Source: Spirochaetaceae bacterium (GTDB taxonomy: Bacteria > Spirochaetota > Spirochaetia > Treponematales > Treponemataceae). Taken from it: a stretch of DNA of 58,400 nt. Below, one piece after another: positions 8,100 through 17,946 of this stretch; the first letter of the stretch is position 1; every line of letters starts with the position of its first letter. The DNA lies in NCBI GenBank assembly GCA_017453745.1, contig JAFTEH010000021.1:1-58400 (forward strand). Reading direction: 5' to 3'. The notes below the pieces were generated by a model. It did not search any database. It saw nothing but the letters and a program-made list of their open reading frames with translations, and had not been told where the DNA came from. Both the position numbers and the translations under genes were made by a program.

Positions 8100-9800
8100 T
8101 TATTCCTCCATCAACCAGGTACGAATAAGCATCGCAACATCTTCAGGATGTTCGCGCGAAAGGTTTATAGCATTTTCTTGCAATTCCATTCGGTGTCGTT
8201 CCTCAGCGGTAATACTTACTATTTTTCCGCTATCTGCTTCCCACATTGCTTGTTGCCGTTCTAGTTGTGCTTTACGCAATGCTTCTTCTTCGCGCAAGCG
8301 TCGTCTTCGTTCAAGTTCTCTTGTAATAATACGATAAAGTATCAAAATAAACAAGATAACAGCAAGCGTAGCGAGTGAAATTAAAATAATATTTCGTCTC
8401 TGTATAGCTGCAAAATATGCACGATCTTCTGCTTCAAAATCGCTCATTCGATCTATAGCGATATTAGTAATAGTTACCGAGTCATTACGATTAGCATCAT
8501 AACCTATTGCATCTCGAACAGCAAGTTCTGCCGACCGTAATTCAGCATCGGGAACCGGAACATATTCTCGCTCAATCATTCCATTACTGATTATATAATT
8601 ACCTTTTTCATCGCGCAGTTTTCGCCATGTACCATCAATGTTTACTGAAACAGTTCGCCGTCCGAGTTTGGGACTCACTACTTCTGATGTGCGGCGTTCA
8701 CCGACCGCTTGATTTGTCTTAACTATCGTCTGTGTAGAAAGACCAGCAATATTTGTTGTATCTTTATAGGCAGGAGGTGTTTGCCCCTCTGTACCTGCAG
8801 GCCCTTCAGGATTAAAACCAGTACCCTGCCAAGTAGTCGATGCAGTTTCTGATGACAAGGTGACTGAATCAAAAATTTCTGAATCATCGTAGACGGTATC
8901 TGGATTATCGGAACGGCGTGTAAAAGGAAGATACTCCAATGTTTCTGCCGTTACTTCGGACATATCCATTTCAATTTTAATATTTAAATCGCGTACCCTA
9001 TCTGTTCCATATATTTTTTGCAATGTGTTCAGTATCTTTGCTTCGTATTCTGTCTCAGAGCGCCGTATTAGTTTTTGTTGTTTGTCGATTAAACTCAAAC
9101 GGTCAAAGTCGGCCATACCAGCAAAGTCATTTAAGATATTTCCAAAATTATCAGAAATAGTAATGTTCTCATCACTTAAGCCCTCTATTGCAAACTTAAC
9201 AAGTTTTTGAATACCTTCAACTTTTTTTCTATCGCTAGATAAATTACTACCAGGTTTTGGAAAAATGATAACACTTGCGGTAACGGGTTTTTCATCGGCC
9301 TTGAAAAGTGTGCGTTCTGGCATGGTAACACTCACACTTGCATCATCTACCTCGTCAAGTGCTTTAATATGTTGAGTTACTTCTTTGATAATTGAACGAC
9401 GCAAATTAACATTGCGCTCAAAGTCAGTAGTAGTCCAACGCTCTACATCAAACAAATCCCAAGCATCGGTACCTGTGGGAATTAGATCTTCCCGAATGAG
9501 TATCGAACGCATTCTTCGAGCAGTTGCCTCATCGCTTACATACAATAAATTATCTGCTGAAAAAGATGAATGTACATTTTCTTCATTTAAGCGCACCTGT
9601 ATACGGTCCCTCAAACTAATATCGGTAATAGGTGTATCCAAAACAGCGACCATAGTTGGTCTTGATGAAACTCTAAATAGCACAACTAATAATAGTATAA
9701 AGGCTACTATTACACCTACTAAAACACCTTTTTGTACAAGCGACCATTTTTTCCAAGTGGCTTTAATCTTGTCCAAAAATTTTTTTACATTTTCGTTCAT
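8100..9800 (-). CDS. fliF: Flagellar MS-ring protein FliF
   Basis: Builds the MS ring in the inner membrane on which the periplasmic flagellum assembles. The 566 residues show a transmembrane helix at about 24-43 (GVLVGVIVAFILLLVVLF), ring-building motif domains, a variable linker, a second transmembrane helix at about 470-490, and a charged cytoplasmic tail that binds FliG. The start is the first Met and matches the family. A 168-bp spacer with hairpins separates it from fliE. Confidence 0.95.
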   Translation of the reverse strand: MNENVKKFLDKIKATWKKWSLVQKGVLVGVIVAFILLLVVLFRVSSRPTMVAVLDTPITDISLRDRIQVRLNEENVHSSFSADNLLYVSDEATARRMRSILIREDLIPTGTDAWDLFDVERWTTTDFERNVNLRRSIIKEVTQHIKALDEVDDASVSVTMPERTLFKADEKPVTASVIIFPKPGSNLSSDRKKVEGIQKLVKFAIEGLSDENITISDNFGNILNDFAGMADFDRLSLIDKQQKLIRRSETEYEAKILNTLQKIYGTDRVRDLNIKIEMDMSEVTAETLEYLPFTRRSDNPDTVYDDSEIFDSVTLSSETASTTWQGTGFNPEGPAGTEGQTPPAYKDTTNIAGLSTQTIVKTNQAVGERRTSEVVSPKLGRRTVSVNIDGTWRKLRDEKGNYIISNGMIEREYVPVPDAELRSAELAVRDAIGYDANRNDSVTITNIAIDRMSDFEAEDRAYFAAIQRRNIILISLATLAVILFILILYRIITRELERRRRLREEEALRKAQLERQQAMWEADSGKIVSITAEERHRMELQENAINLSREHPEDVAMLIRTWLMEE

Positions 9801-9968
9801 GTTTTTCCCCCTCGTTACAGAACATAGTTTTTATGGATACATCTAAATAACCTTATGACTTATTAAAGCAACCGGTTTTTAGAGATATTTAACAGCGATG
9901 TATAGAAACGCTGTAATTTTACAACAGAACACTTCATAAAAACATGCATTTAGTTTTTAGAAGTTCTC
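9801..9968. other. Structured fliE-fliF spacer
   Basis: No gene. A hairpin pairs ACAGCG with CGCTGT around 9891-9913, and a second stem pairs CTTC-ATAAAAAC with GTTTTTAGAAG around 9932-9963. The second uses the same GTTTTTAGAG-type arm seen at 30094 and 39153. Confidence 0.5.
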
Positions 9969-10331
9969 TTATCTTGTAACACTAATATCATTCCATGCTT
10001 TAACAACTCTGTCGATTAAAGTTGTTGCCAAGCTTAATGAAAGACTTGCCTTTTCCATCGCGATAGTTATATCATGTGCATCAACAGAATCTGGATCTAT
10101 AAGTTGCTGTGTACTCAAAGCAGCAGGTTCAAGTTGTAACTTATTTAACTCATCAAAGGCTTTAAGTAATGTCTGCTCAAAACTATTTCCTACTTTATTC
10201 GTTGCAAGATCAACTTGTTCAGTTGATGACTCCAAAGTTCGACGCACACTATCAACAGAAACACTTCCAATAGAAGGCATACTCATCGTTGAAGGTACAT
10301 ACGCAAGATTTGCTGTATTCGTAAACAACAT
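9969..10331 (-). CDS. fliE: Flagellar hook-basal body protein FliE
   Basis: FliE connects the MS ring to the rod. The 120-residue protein ends with the family signature (ITIAMEKASLSLSLATTLIDRVVKAW). I chose the ATG at 10331, which sits after GGGGGA; the in-frame TTG four codons earlier overlaps that site and is unlikely. It lies between flgC and fliF in the usual order. Confidence 0.92.
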   Translation of the reverse strand: MLFTNTANLAYVPSTMSMPSIGSVSVDSVRRTLESSTEQVDLATNKVGNSFEQTLLKAFDELNKLQLEPAALSTQQLIDPDSVDAHDITIAMEKASLSLSLATTLIDRVVKAWNDISVTR

Positions 10332-10349
10332 ACATTCCCCCAATTATTT

Positions 10350-10805
10350 TTATTTATAAATACTCAAAGCGGCTTCAAACATCGCTTTTGCGCCTTGAAT
10401 AACAGTGCTATTTGCTTCATAAGCACGAGAAGCGGCTATTAAGTCAACCATTTCGGTAACAATATTTACATTTGGATATTCAACATATCCTTCCATAGGT
10501 CCTGAAGTTAAAGCATCAGGGTGCGAAGGATTATATACAAACTTTCCTTCACTTGTATCTTTTGCAATCTCAGATACGCGAACTCCTGTACCGACACCCT
10601 TATCTAAATTAGCAGGCAAAAAAGGTGTACGAAATGTAAGCCCAGCATTTTTTTCTGCAAGGATTACCGTACTGCGTTTAAAAGCACCGCCATCTTGTGT
10701 ACGCGTAGTAGAAGAATTTGCAATATTATCAGAAATAACATCAGAGCGTAATCGTTCAGCACTCATTCCCGTTGCTGCAATATTGATACTACTAAAAAGT
10801 CCCAT
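10350..10805 (-). CDS. flgC: Flagellar proximal rod protein FlgC
   Basis: Rod subunit of the basal body, exported through the flagellar system. The 151 residues begin MGLFSSINIAATGMSAERLR, the standard FlgC/rod N-terminus, and end with the matching C-terminal motif (MVDLIAASRAYEANSTVIQ). The gap to flgB is 19 bp and to fliE 18 bp. Confidence 0.95.
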   Translation of the reverse strand: MGLFSSINIAATGMSAERLRSDVISDNIANSSTTRTQDGGAFKRSTVILAEKNAGLTFRTPFLPANLDKGVGTGVRVSEIAKDTSEGKFVYNPSHPDALTSGPMEGYVEYPNVNIVTEMVDLIAASRAYEANSTVIQGAKAMFEAALSIYK

Positions 10806-10824
10806 TATAATTCTCCTTCAAACC

Positions 10825-11244
10825 TTATTTTAATACCGATTTCACTTGCGAAAACTGAAAAGATACCAGTTGTGTCATAAGTTGATACTGCATTTGTGTT
10901 TTTAAGATGAGCATTGCTTCTTCTTCAGCATCAACATTGTTACCATTCGCTTTTACAGTACTCGTATAATCAATAACACGACGAGGTTCTACGGTACGAT
11001 AATCAATATATGTTTCAGACTTTATATGTCTATCATTTGTGGTTTTCATTTGAAATGCCTGGCTTGCATACTTTTCAGTATCAAGCGCTCGTTTTAATTG
11101 CGACTCAAAATTTACATCAGTTCGTTTAAAATTAGGTACTTCTGCATTAGCTAAGTTGTTAGAACTAATAGTATATCGCAAACTTGAAGCATCTAGCGCT
11201 CTATGCAAAATATCTATAGTCTTAGAAAATTGCGATAACTTCAT
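10825..11244 (-). CDS. flgB: Flagellar proximal rod protein FlgB
   Basis: First rod subunit gene and first gene of the flagellar part of the cluster. The 139 residues include the rod motif SSNNLANAEVPNFKRTDVNF and the C-terminal TQMQYQLMTQLVSFQFSQVK helix. The ATG at 11244 follows GGGAG with a 6-base gap; the upstream in-frame GTG overlaps that site. A sigma-28-like promoter lies about 20 bases upstream, so the flagellar genes may be separately controlled from hslU and the genes before it. Confidence 0.95.
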   Translation of the reverse strand: MKLSQFSKTIDILHRALDASSLRYTISSNNLANAEVPNFKRTDVNFESQLKRALDTEKYASQAFQMKTTNDRHIKSETYIDYRTVEPRRVIDYTSTVKANGNNVDAEEEAMLILKTQMQYQLMTQLVSFQFSQVKSVLK

Positions 11245-11262
11245 ACAACACTCCCACACATA

Positions 11263-11289
11263 ATTTCGGCAACAGAAAAAACCCCTTTA
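11263..11289 (-). promoter_or_regulatory. Sigma-28 (FliA)-like promoter before flgB
   Basis: On the minus strand TAAA (11289-11286) is followed after exactly 15 bases by GCCGAAAT (11270-11263). The known flagellar sigma-28 consensus is TAAA-N15-GCCGATAA, so all of the -35 and 6 of 8 of the -10 match. It lies in the 78-bp gap between hslU and flgB and would give a leader of about 12 nt that contains the ribosome site. Confidence 0.6.
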
Positions 11290-11322
11290 GTACTTTCTTT
11301 TACCCTCATACTATACTACCAT

Positions 11323-12735
11323 TTAAAGCATATATTTTGACAAATCTTGATTTTGCACTATTTGCTTTAATCGTTCCTCAACATAGGATTTATCTATCTT
11401 GACAGTTTCACCCGTCATTTCGTCCGCACGAAAAGAAACATCTTCCACAACCAACTCCATAAGTGTATGCAATCTTCTCGCTCCTATGTTTTCGATTGTG
11501 CTATTGGCTTCTTGAGCTAGTTCTGCAATGCGCAAAATTCCTTCATCAGTAAACTCCAAATTCACATTTTCTGTACTCATTAGCTCTTTATATTGCATAG
11601 TAAGTGAATTTTTTGGCTCAACTAAAATACGCTTAAAATCTTCAGCAGTAAGTGAATCTAATTCTACGCGCAAAGGAAATCGTCCTTGAAACTCAGGAAT
11701 TAAATCGCTTGGCTTAGAAATACTAAAAGCCCCTGCTGCAATAAATAAAATATGAGTTGTGTCAATAACACCATATTTTGTAGATACTTGCGAGCCTTCA
11801 ACAATGGGCAAAATATCCCGTTGGACACCTTCGCGTGAAATATCAGGGCCACCGTCACCACGCCCTGACTTACCAGCAACCTTGTCAATTTCATCAATAA
11901 ACACAATACCTAATTGTTCAACTCGCTCTTTAGCTTCAGCAGCGACAGCATCTCTATCTATAAAGCGGTCAATATTTTTTGCGTATAAAATTTCTCTTGC
12001 ATTTTTTACTGTCACCTTTCTTTTTTTGTTTTTTGGACCAGAAGAAAACAAGTCTTGAAACTTAGACATAGTTGCTTCTGCAAATTCTTCCATATTATTC
12101 ATACCAAAAACAAATTCCATACTTGGGCCTTCATTGGCTACTGATAATTCAACCATTCGTTCGTCAAGTTTCCCATCTCGAAGTAATGCACGAAGTTTTT
12201 CTCGTGTGCTTTCTTCACTTGTTTCTTCCCCTACATTTTGCTCGTTAGCTTGTGCATCAGAACTCGTTATCTGTAATGTAGGTAGCACAGTAGCACCTTG
12301 TTTTTTTCGAGTTGGCAAAAGCAAGTCAAGAAGGTCTTCTTCAGTAGCAGTTTCTGCTTTTAGTTTTATATCTTCCTGCATTTCGCTTTTAACTAATGCA
12401 AAAGCGACATTCATTAAATCTCTAATAATTGATTCAACATCACGCCCAACATACCCTACTTCAGTATACTTTGTCGCTTCGACTTTTAAAAAAGGTGCAT
12501 TTGCAAGTTTTGCTAAACGGCGCGCTATTTCAGTTTTTCCGCACCCCGTCGGACCTATCATCAAAATATTTTTGGGAGCAATTTCATTTCTCACATCATG
12601 CTCTAATTTCATTCTACGACTTCTATTTCGCATTGCAATAGCGACTGCCTTTTTAGCCTTTTCTTGTCCGATAATATAGTTATCCAATTCAGCAACAATT
12701 TGCTTTGGTGTTAAATCCATTAATTCTTTTTTCAT
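11323..12735 (-). CDS. hslU: ATP-dependent protease ATPase subunit HslU
   Basis: AAA+ unfoldase that feeds proteins to the HslV peptidase. From the ATG at 12735 it has 470 residues, with Walker A GPTGCGKT at 61-68, the pore-loop region VGYVGRDVE, an inserted I-domain, Walker B VFIDEIDK near residue 278, and a C-terminus close to the usual form that docks into HslV. The start overlaps the hslV stop as TAATG, so translation is coupled. A longer frame starting 14 codons earlier lies inside hslV and is rejected. Confidence 0.96.
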   Translation of the reverse strand: MKKELMDLTPKQIVAELDNYIIGQEKAKKAVAIAMRNRSRRMKLEHDVRNEIAPKNILMIGPTGCGKTEIARRLAKLANAPFLKVEATKYTEVGYVGRDVESIIRDLMNVAFALVKSEMQEDIKLKAETATEEDLLDLLLPTRKKQGATVLPTLQITSSDAQANEQNVGEETSEESTREKLRALLRDGKLDERMVELSVANEGPSMEFVFGMNNMEEFAEATMSKFQDLFSSGPKNKKRKVTVKNAREILYAKNIDRFIDRDAVAAEAKERVEQLGIVFIDEIDKVAGKSGRGDGGPDISREGVQRDILPIVEGSQVSTKYGVIDTTHILFIAAGAFSISKPSDLIPEFQGRFPLRVELDSLTAEDFKRILVEPKNSLTMQYKELMSTENVNLEFTDEGILRIAELAQEANSTIENIGARRLHTLMELVVEDVSFRADEMTGETVKIDKSYVEERLKQIVQNQDLSKYML

Positions 12736-13265
12736 TATAGTTCCTCTACCGTAAATATTGAATTTGTATAAATACATATTTTACTTGCAATCTCTAAACT
12801 TTTTTGCACAATTTCTTTAGCATTTAGTTCTGTATTTCGTAAAAGTGCAAGTGCAGATGCATAAGCATAATTACCACCAGAACCTATAGCAATCGCATCT
12901 TCTTCTGGCTCAATAACATCGCCATTACCTGAAATCAAAAGTATTTTAGAAACATCCGCTACTAATAAAAGCGCTTCTAGATTTTTATACATTTTATTTG
13001 TTCGCCATTCTTTAGCGAGCTCAACTGCTGCTCTTGTTATATCACCAGAATACGCATTTACCTTTGTTTCAAACAAATCTAATAGTGTAAATGCATCAGC
13101 AGTACTTCCGGCAAAACCTGTAATTATCTTACCATTAAAAATTTTTCTAATTTTTTTGGTATTGCCCTTCATAATTGTTTGACCCATAGTTACTTGACAA
13201 TCGCCAGCCATAGCAACTTTCCCATTACGCTTTACAGCTAAAATTGTAGTACTTCGTATTTTCAT
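12735..13265 (-). CDS. hslV: ATP-dependent protease peptidase subunit HslV
   Basis: Threonine peptidase of the HslVU proteasome-like complex. The 176 residues begin [11 protein letters not shown]; by family rule the catalytic Thr is Thr6 after loss of MKIRS. The expected Asp22 and Lys38 of the active site are present. One oddity: the invariant-looking GDGQ motif reads GDCQ, with Cys23 beside Asp22. [15 protein letters not shown] is the standard mid-protein motif. It lies 17 bp after xerC, as clpQ follows codV in Bacillus. Confidence 0.95.
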   Translation of the reverse strand: MKIRSTTILAVKRNGKVAMAGDCQVTMGQTIMKGNTKKIRKIFNGKIITGFAGSTADAFTLLDLFETKVNAYSGDITRAAVELAKEWRTNKMYKNLEALLLVADVSKILLISGNGDVIEPEEDAIAIGSGGNYAYASALALLRNTELNAKEIVQKSLEIASKICIYTNSIFTVEEL

Positions 13266-13282
13266 ATTTTTACCTAATCCTA

Positions 13283-14182
13283 TTATTTTGTTTTTCCATG
13301 CGGATGAGCATCACGATATAAATTTCGTAACTGCTCAGATGTCACATGTGTGTATTTTTGTGTTGTAGAAATACTGGCATGCCCTAATAGTTCTTGAACA
13401 ATTCGTATATCCATTCCCTTTGCTAATAATGTTGAAGCAAAACTATGTCTAAATGTATGAGGACTTATTCTTTTATAAGTACCTGTAAATTCAGCATAGC
13501 GATTTATAATATATTGAACACCTCTCACCGTCAAACGATTCCCTCGCCTATTTATAAATAAAGCATTTTCTTTTTTTTGAAATGTTTTTAATATCTGTTC
13601 CCGTTCAATTAAATAATCTTTTAAAAATCTAACAGAAAATTGTGCAAAAAAAACTTTTCGTTCTTTATTCCCTTTTCCCCACACTATTGCACTCGTAAAA
13701 TCATTTGCCAAATCTTTAACATTCAAACTAATCAATTCTGAAACACGACAGCCAGTAGAATATAGTGAGGCGAACAAAGCCTTATCCCGTTTTTCCCAAA
13801 GTTTTTGATTTTCATTTGGACTATTACAAAAAGCAATCATTTCATCCGTAAATAAAAAATCAGGTATATTTTGATTAAGTTTTATATTTTTTACAGTATC
13901 AGTCGGATTTAGATCACACATTTTAAATCGCACAGCAAAATCATAAAATCCGCGTATAGTCGAAAGTATCTGATTTACTGTTGCAGGTGAAAAATTTTTA
14001 TACGAAAGTGATGCAATAAAACTAAGAATATCTTGACCAGTTAGCAAAAAAACATTTTCCTCATTTTCTTCTAACCATTTTTCAAAAAGACATAAATTAT
14101 TTTTATATGCAAGTAATGTATTTTCAGAATAATTTTTCAAACCTGAGATATACACTAAATACTCTTCAAAATTCTTATTCAC
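13283..14182 (-). CDS. xerC: Tyrosine recombinase XerC (CodV-like)
   Basis: Site-specific recombinase of the Xer type, expected to resolve chromosome dimers at dif. The 299 residues have a SAM-like DNA-binding N-terminal domain and the complete catalytic set: Arg146 (STGCRVSEL), Lys170, His242 and Arg245 (HTFRHSFAS), His268 (LLGHAS) and Tyr277 (YTHV). Its place between topA and hslV matches codV in Bacillus. The second Xer gene at 17943 makes a XerC/XerD pair likely; which name fits which gene is decided by synteny, not by proof. Confidence 0.88.
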   Translation of the reverse strand: MNKNFEEYLVYISGLKNYSENTLLAYKNNLCLFEKWLEENEENVFLLTGQDILSFIASLSYKNFSPATVNQILSTIRGFYDFAVRFKMCDLNPTDTVKNIKLNQNIPDFLFTDEMIAFCNSPNENQKLWEKRDKALFASLYSTGCRVSELISLNVKDLANDFTSAIVWGKGNKERKVFFAQFSVRFLKDYLIEREQILKTFQKKENALFINRRGNRLTVRGVQYIINRYAEFTGTYKRISPHTFRHSFASTLLAKGMDIRIVQELLGHASISTTQKYTHVTSEQLRNLYRDAHPHGKTK

Positions 14183-14198
14183 AATTTCTCCAATATAT

Positions 14199-16343
14199 TT
14201 AATCTGTTTCTGAATGCAGATAATTACATTCAGGATTTATACAAGCCTTATAACTACCATTTTTTTTATCATACTTTTCAACCAAAAACCAATTACACTG
14301 TGGACAAATTGAATCAATGGGTTTAAAGTATGTAATAAAATCACATGTAGGAAAATTAGTACAACCGTAAAATGGTTTTGAGCGTCCCTTGCCACGCCGT
14401 GCAACAATATCACCATCACATCCGTCTTTCGGACATTTTGCTAACGGCACTGGCTTCGTTGTTTTACATTCAGGAAAACCTTCACATGCCAAAAACACAC
14501 CAAATCGACCTAGTTTTTTTACCATTCGTTTTCCACAGTTTTCACATATAATTTCCGTTGGTTCATCAAATGAGCCCTTGATACTTTGAACATCATTCAT
14601 TGCTTTGTCAATTTCTTCAATCAAATGTGGATAAAAATCATTTAAGACTTCTTGCCAACTTTCATGTCTTGTTTCTACTTCATCTAACATAGTTTCCATC
14701 TTCGCAGTAAAATCTACATTGACCACATCTGAAAAATTATTAACCAAAATCTCATTGATAATTTTTCCTAGTTGAGTAGGCACTAATTGTTTATTTTCAC
14801 GCGTTATATAATACCTATCGAGCAAAACAGAAATTGTCGGAGCGTATGTTGACGGTCTACCAATTCCTTTTTCTTCTAATGCTTTTACAATACTTGCATC
14901 AGTATATCGTGATGGACCTTGCGTAAAATGTTGATCAATCGGAAAATCTAATACCGTAACTATTTCTCCAACTTCTAATTTAGGAATAAGTTTTTGTTTT
15001 TCATTTTTTTCACTTTGCTCTTTATGTACTGTTTGAAAACCTTTTTCGACAACAAAACTTGAACTTGCTCTAAAAATAGCATTTTCAATTTTTATATCAT
15101 AGCTATTTGTTTGTGTTTTTGCATTTGTCATTTGTGAAGCAACAAAACGCTCCCAAATTAATGAATATAATCGTAGTTGATCTCTACTAAGATTTTCTTT
15201 TAAATATTCAGGAGTATATTCTATATATGTCGGTCGAATTGCTTCATGTGCATCTTGCGCCTTTCCACTTGTTTCATAATGAATTGGTTTTTCTGGCAAA
15301 CATTCTGGGAAGTTTGTCGAAATAAAATTACGCACATTGCTAATTGCAACTTCAGAAATACGAACGCTATCGGTACGCATATATGTTATCAAACCGATAC
15401 GCGATGAACCAACAAGAACACCTTCATATAGTTGTTGTGCAATTTGCATTGTTTTTTTTGATGTAAATCCGAGTCGCGATGCAGCCGCTTGTTGTAATGT
15501 AGATGTTGTAAATGGCGCTTTCGGTTTGATTGTTTTTTGGTTCACTTTTACATCAATTACTTCAGCAGATTTTCCATTTATTGTTTCTTGGATATATTTT
15601 ATTTTTTCTTTAGAAGCTAATTCAATTTTTTCATTGTCATAGCTGATAAGATGCGCAAAAAATTCAGATTTATTCTTTTTTAGTTTTGCATCCAATGACC
15701 AATATTCAACAGGAATAAAATCATTTACTTCTTTTTCTCGTTCACAAATAATACGCAATGCCACAGATTGCACACGGCCGGCAGAAAGTCCGTTTTTTAC
15801 TTTATCCCAAAGCACAGGCGAAATTTTATATCCAATAATTCTGTCAAGTACGCGTCGTGCTTTTTGAGCATTAACTTTGCTTTCGTCTATATCACGAGAA
15901 TCTTTAATTGATGAACGAATGACATCAGGAGTAATTTCATTAAATACGACACGCGTTATAGGCACATTTGTTTTAGAGGAAATTGCATTACGAAGATGAT
16001 AAGCAATAGCTTCTCCTTCCCTATCATTATCACTTGCCAAATATACAATTTCACTTTTCTTTGCAAGCGATTGTAATTCTTTTAATATTTTTCCACTACC
16101 ACGCACTGTTATATACTCAGGCTCAAAATTATTTTCTATATCAACTCCAAACTTTGATTTCGGCAAATCAATCACATGCCCCATTGATGCACGAACTAAA
16201 AAACTGGAACCCAAATACTTTTCTATTGTTTTCGCTTTCGCAGGAGATTCTACAATAACAAGTTTATATTTTTGCTTTTTTTTCGTATTCTTTGTTTTTA
16301 TTGCTTCCTTTGTTTTCTTTTCTATTTTTATTTTTTCACTCAT
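14199..16343 (-). CDS. topA: DNA topoisomerase I
   Basis: Type IA topoisomerase that relaxes negative supercoils. After a Lys-rich start, the Toprim motif VIVESPAKAKTIEKYLG begins near residue 29. The active-site tyrosine is in GLITYMRTDS (Tyr321). The C-terminus has three Cys4 zinc-finger-like repeats (CENCGKRM..., CPKDGCDG..., CPQCNWF...). The 714-residue length is normal. The ATG at 16343 overlaps the dprA stop as ATGA; the TTG two codons earlier is rejected because AAGGAG is correctly spaced for the ATG. Confidence 0.96.
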   Translation of the reverse strand: MSEKIKIEKKTKEAIKTKNTKKKQKYKLVIVESPAKAKTIEKYLGSSFLVRASMGHVIDLPKSKFGVDIENNFEPEYITVRGSGKILKELQSLAKKSEIVYLASDNDREGEAIAYHLRNAISSKTNVPITRVVFNEITPDVIRSSIKDSRDIDESKVNAQKARRVLDRIIGYKISPVLWDKVKNGLSAGRVQSVALRIICEREKEVNDFIPVEYWSLDAKLKKNKSEFFAHLISYDNEKIELASKEKIKYIQETINGKSAEVIDVKVNQKTIKPKAPFTTSTLQQAAASRLGFTSKKTMQIAQQLYEGVLVGSSRIGLITYMRTDSVRISEVAISNVRNFISTNFPECLPEKPIHYETSGKAQDAHEAIRPTYIEYTPEYLKENLSRDQLRLYSLIWERFVASQMTNAKTQTNSYDIKIENAIFRASSSFVVEKGFQTVHKEQSEKNEKQKLIPKLEVGEIVTVLDFPIDQHFTQGPSRYTDASIVKALEEKGIGRPSTYAPTISVLLDRYYITRENKQLVPTQLGKIINEILVNNFSDVVNVDFTAKMETMLDEVETRHESWQEVLNDFYPHLIEEIDKAMNDVQSIKGSFDEPTEIICENCGKRMVKKLGRFGVFLACEGFPECKTTKPVPLAKCPKDGCDGDIVARRGKGRSKPFYGCTNFPTCDFITYFKPIDSICPQCNWFLVEKYDKKNGSYKACINPECNYLHSETD

Positions 16344-17248
16344 ACACAATCTCCTTTAGAAAAAAATAATTCAGTATTGATAGATTTAGCATTTACAAGT
16401 ACATGTTCTAATTGTGATAACGAACTAATAATATGTGCTTCTAGTTTTTTTGCTCCCATATTTTGTTCTGAATTTAAAAGCTGTTCCAGAACAACAACAG
16501 GTTTACCCTGTCGCATCGCATGTGAAGCTGTTGAAAGTGCCCCAGACCTTTCAGGTGCCTCAACAACAATCACTGCTTCCGAAATTGCAGAAACTATTCT
16601 ATTGCGTTCTAAAAATCTATACTTCAATGGTTCAACTCCTGGCGGATATTCACTGATGATACTTCCGCCACTTTCCAAAATGCGTAATGCAAGTTGTGAA
16701 TTTGATTGCGGATAAATTGATTCAAGTCCTGATGGTAATACTGCAATAGTCTTTCCATTACTTTCTAATGTAGCACGATGTGCAAATGAATCAATTCCAT
16801 AAGCCAATCCAGAAACAACAACATATTCCAACTTAGATATATCACGAGATAGTTCTAAAGTATATTTTATAGCTTCAGTTGTAGGTTTTCTCGTGCCAAC
16901 AATGGCAATCTTTTTTTTATCATCAATTTTTGCACCTCGCGAAAAAATAATAAATGGCGGATTAGTAATCTTATGTAATACTTTAGGATATTCGCTATCA
17001 CCTATACAAGTCATATCAATTTTATACACATCAATTAATCGTAATGCACGATTCAGTTTTTTTTCAAAATCTGTTTTCGATATTTTTTTTGTTTTAAGAC
17101 TTCTTTTAATAATATATGAAATATCGTCTGTACTTAAGTTAAAAAAATCTTCCAATGACTTTACTGCATTGAGTAATGTCATTTTTTCTAAAGTCGTTAA
17201 AGATAAAAGATAAGAAATTAGTAACGCAAGATATTTTTTTTCATTCAT
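16340..17248 (-). CDS. dprA: DNA processing protein DprA (Smf)
   Basis: DprA loads RecA onto incoming single-stranded DNA in transformation and is widely present in non-competent bacteria too. The 302 residues have a helical N-terminal region and the Rossmann-like core: GTRKPT, VVSGLAYGIDSFAHRA, ISEYPPG, FLERNRIVSAIS and VVEAPERSGALSTA. It sits just before topA, matching smf-topA in Bacillus. The gap to the upstream TPR lipoprotein gene is 2 bp. Confidence 0.93.
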   Translation of the reverse strand: MNEKKYLALLISYLLSLTTLEKMTLLNAVKSLEDFFNLSTDDISYIIKRSLKTKKISKTDFEKKLNRALRLIDVYKIDMTCIGDSEYPKVLHKITNPPFIIFSRGAKIDDKKKIAIVGTRKPTTEAIKYTLELSRDISKLEYVVVSGLAYGIDSFAHRATLESNGKTIAVLPSGLESIYPQSNSQLALRILESGGSIISEYPPGVEPLKYRFLERNRIVSAISEAVIVVEAPERSGALSTASHAMRQGKPVVVLEQLLNSEQNMGAKKLEAHIISSLSQLEHVLVNAKSINTELFFSKGDCV

Positions 17249-17250
17249 AT

Positions 17251-17946
17251 TTAGTATTGCATCTCCAATTCTAAAATATTCTTTTTTGCACTATCTATTA
17301 TTTTTTTATCTTTTGCAGTGTCTATAATTTTTTGATAAGATTGTTTTGCCGAAACATAATCGCCATCTAAATAGTATGCTGCTCCTAAGACAAAAAAAGC
17401 ATCATAGTTTTTACTTTCGCGTTTTACAATATCCTCTAAAATAGGAACTGCTTTTTCATATTCACCTGTTTCATAGGTATAGATTACTGATAATGCATAA
17501 GCAGCTTTTGTGTATTCAGGCTCAAGTACTAAGCATTTACTATAAGCATCAATCGCTAATGACAAATAGTTTTCTTCACTTTCTTGAAATGAAAACCCAA
17601 CATTCATTTTGGCGACTTGTGATGCAGCAAGTCCGAGTTGATAATATAAATTGTGATTATGAGGATAGTACTCAAGCGCTTCCAAAAAAGCATCAACCGC
17701 CTTTTTATACATTTTTGCATCAATATATCGTGTACCTAACATTTTGTACCATATAGCGACTCTATTTTGTGCAAGCATAATATCATCAACTCGTCTTTGA
17801 TACTTTTGAATTGCCAACTCTAATTCCTCAATGCTTGTTGGATTCTGTACGCCTTCTTCATTTTCTTGGAGTCGCATTAATGCCTCTTTATTATTACATG
17901 AAATTAAACTAAAAAAAATACAAATAATTAAAAAAAATCTTTTCAT
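17251..17946 (-). CDS. TPR lipoprotein
   Basis: A 231-residue protein with a lipoprotein signal (FFSLISCNN, Cys at about residue 17) and at least three TPR units (for example AKMYKKAVDAFLEALEYYPHN and LAIDAYSKCLVLEPEYTKAA). It is probably an extracytoplasmic scaffold in the cell envelope. The start codon overlaps the xerD stop as ATGA and it lies inside the division cluster, so it may be a treponemal division or envelope factor; that link is by position only. Confidence 0.78.
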   Translation of the reverse strand: MKRFFLIICIFFSLISCNNKEALMRLQENEEGVQNPTSIEELELAIQKYQRRVDDIMLAQNRVAIWYKMLGTRYIDAKMYKKAVDAFLEALEYYPHNHNLYYQLGLAASQVAKMNVGFSFQESEENYLSLAIDAYSKCLVLEPEYTKAAYALSVIYTYETGEYEKAVPILEDIVKRESKNYDAFFVLGAAYYLDGDYVSAKQSYQKIIDTAKDKKIIDSAKKNILELEMQY

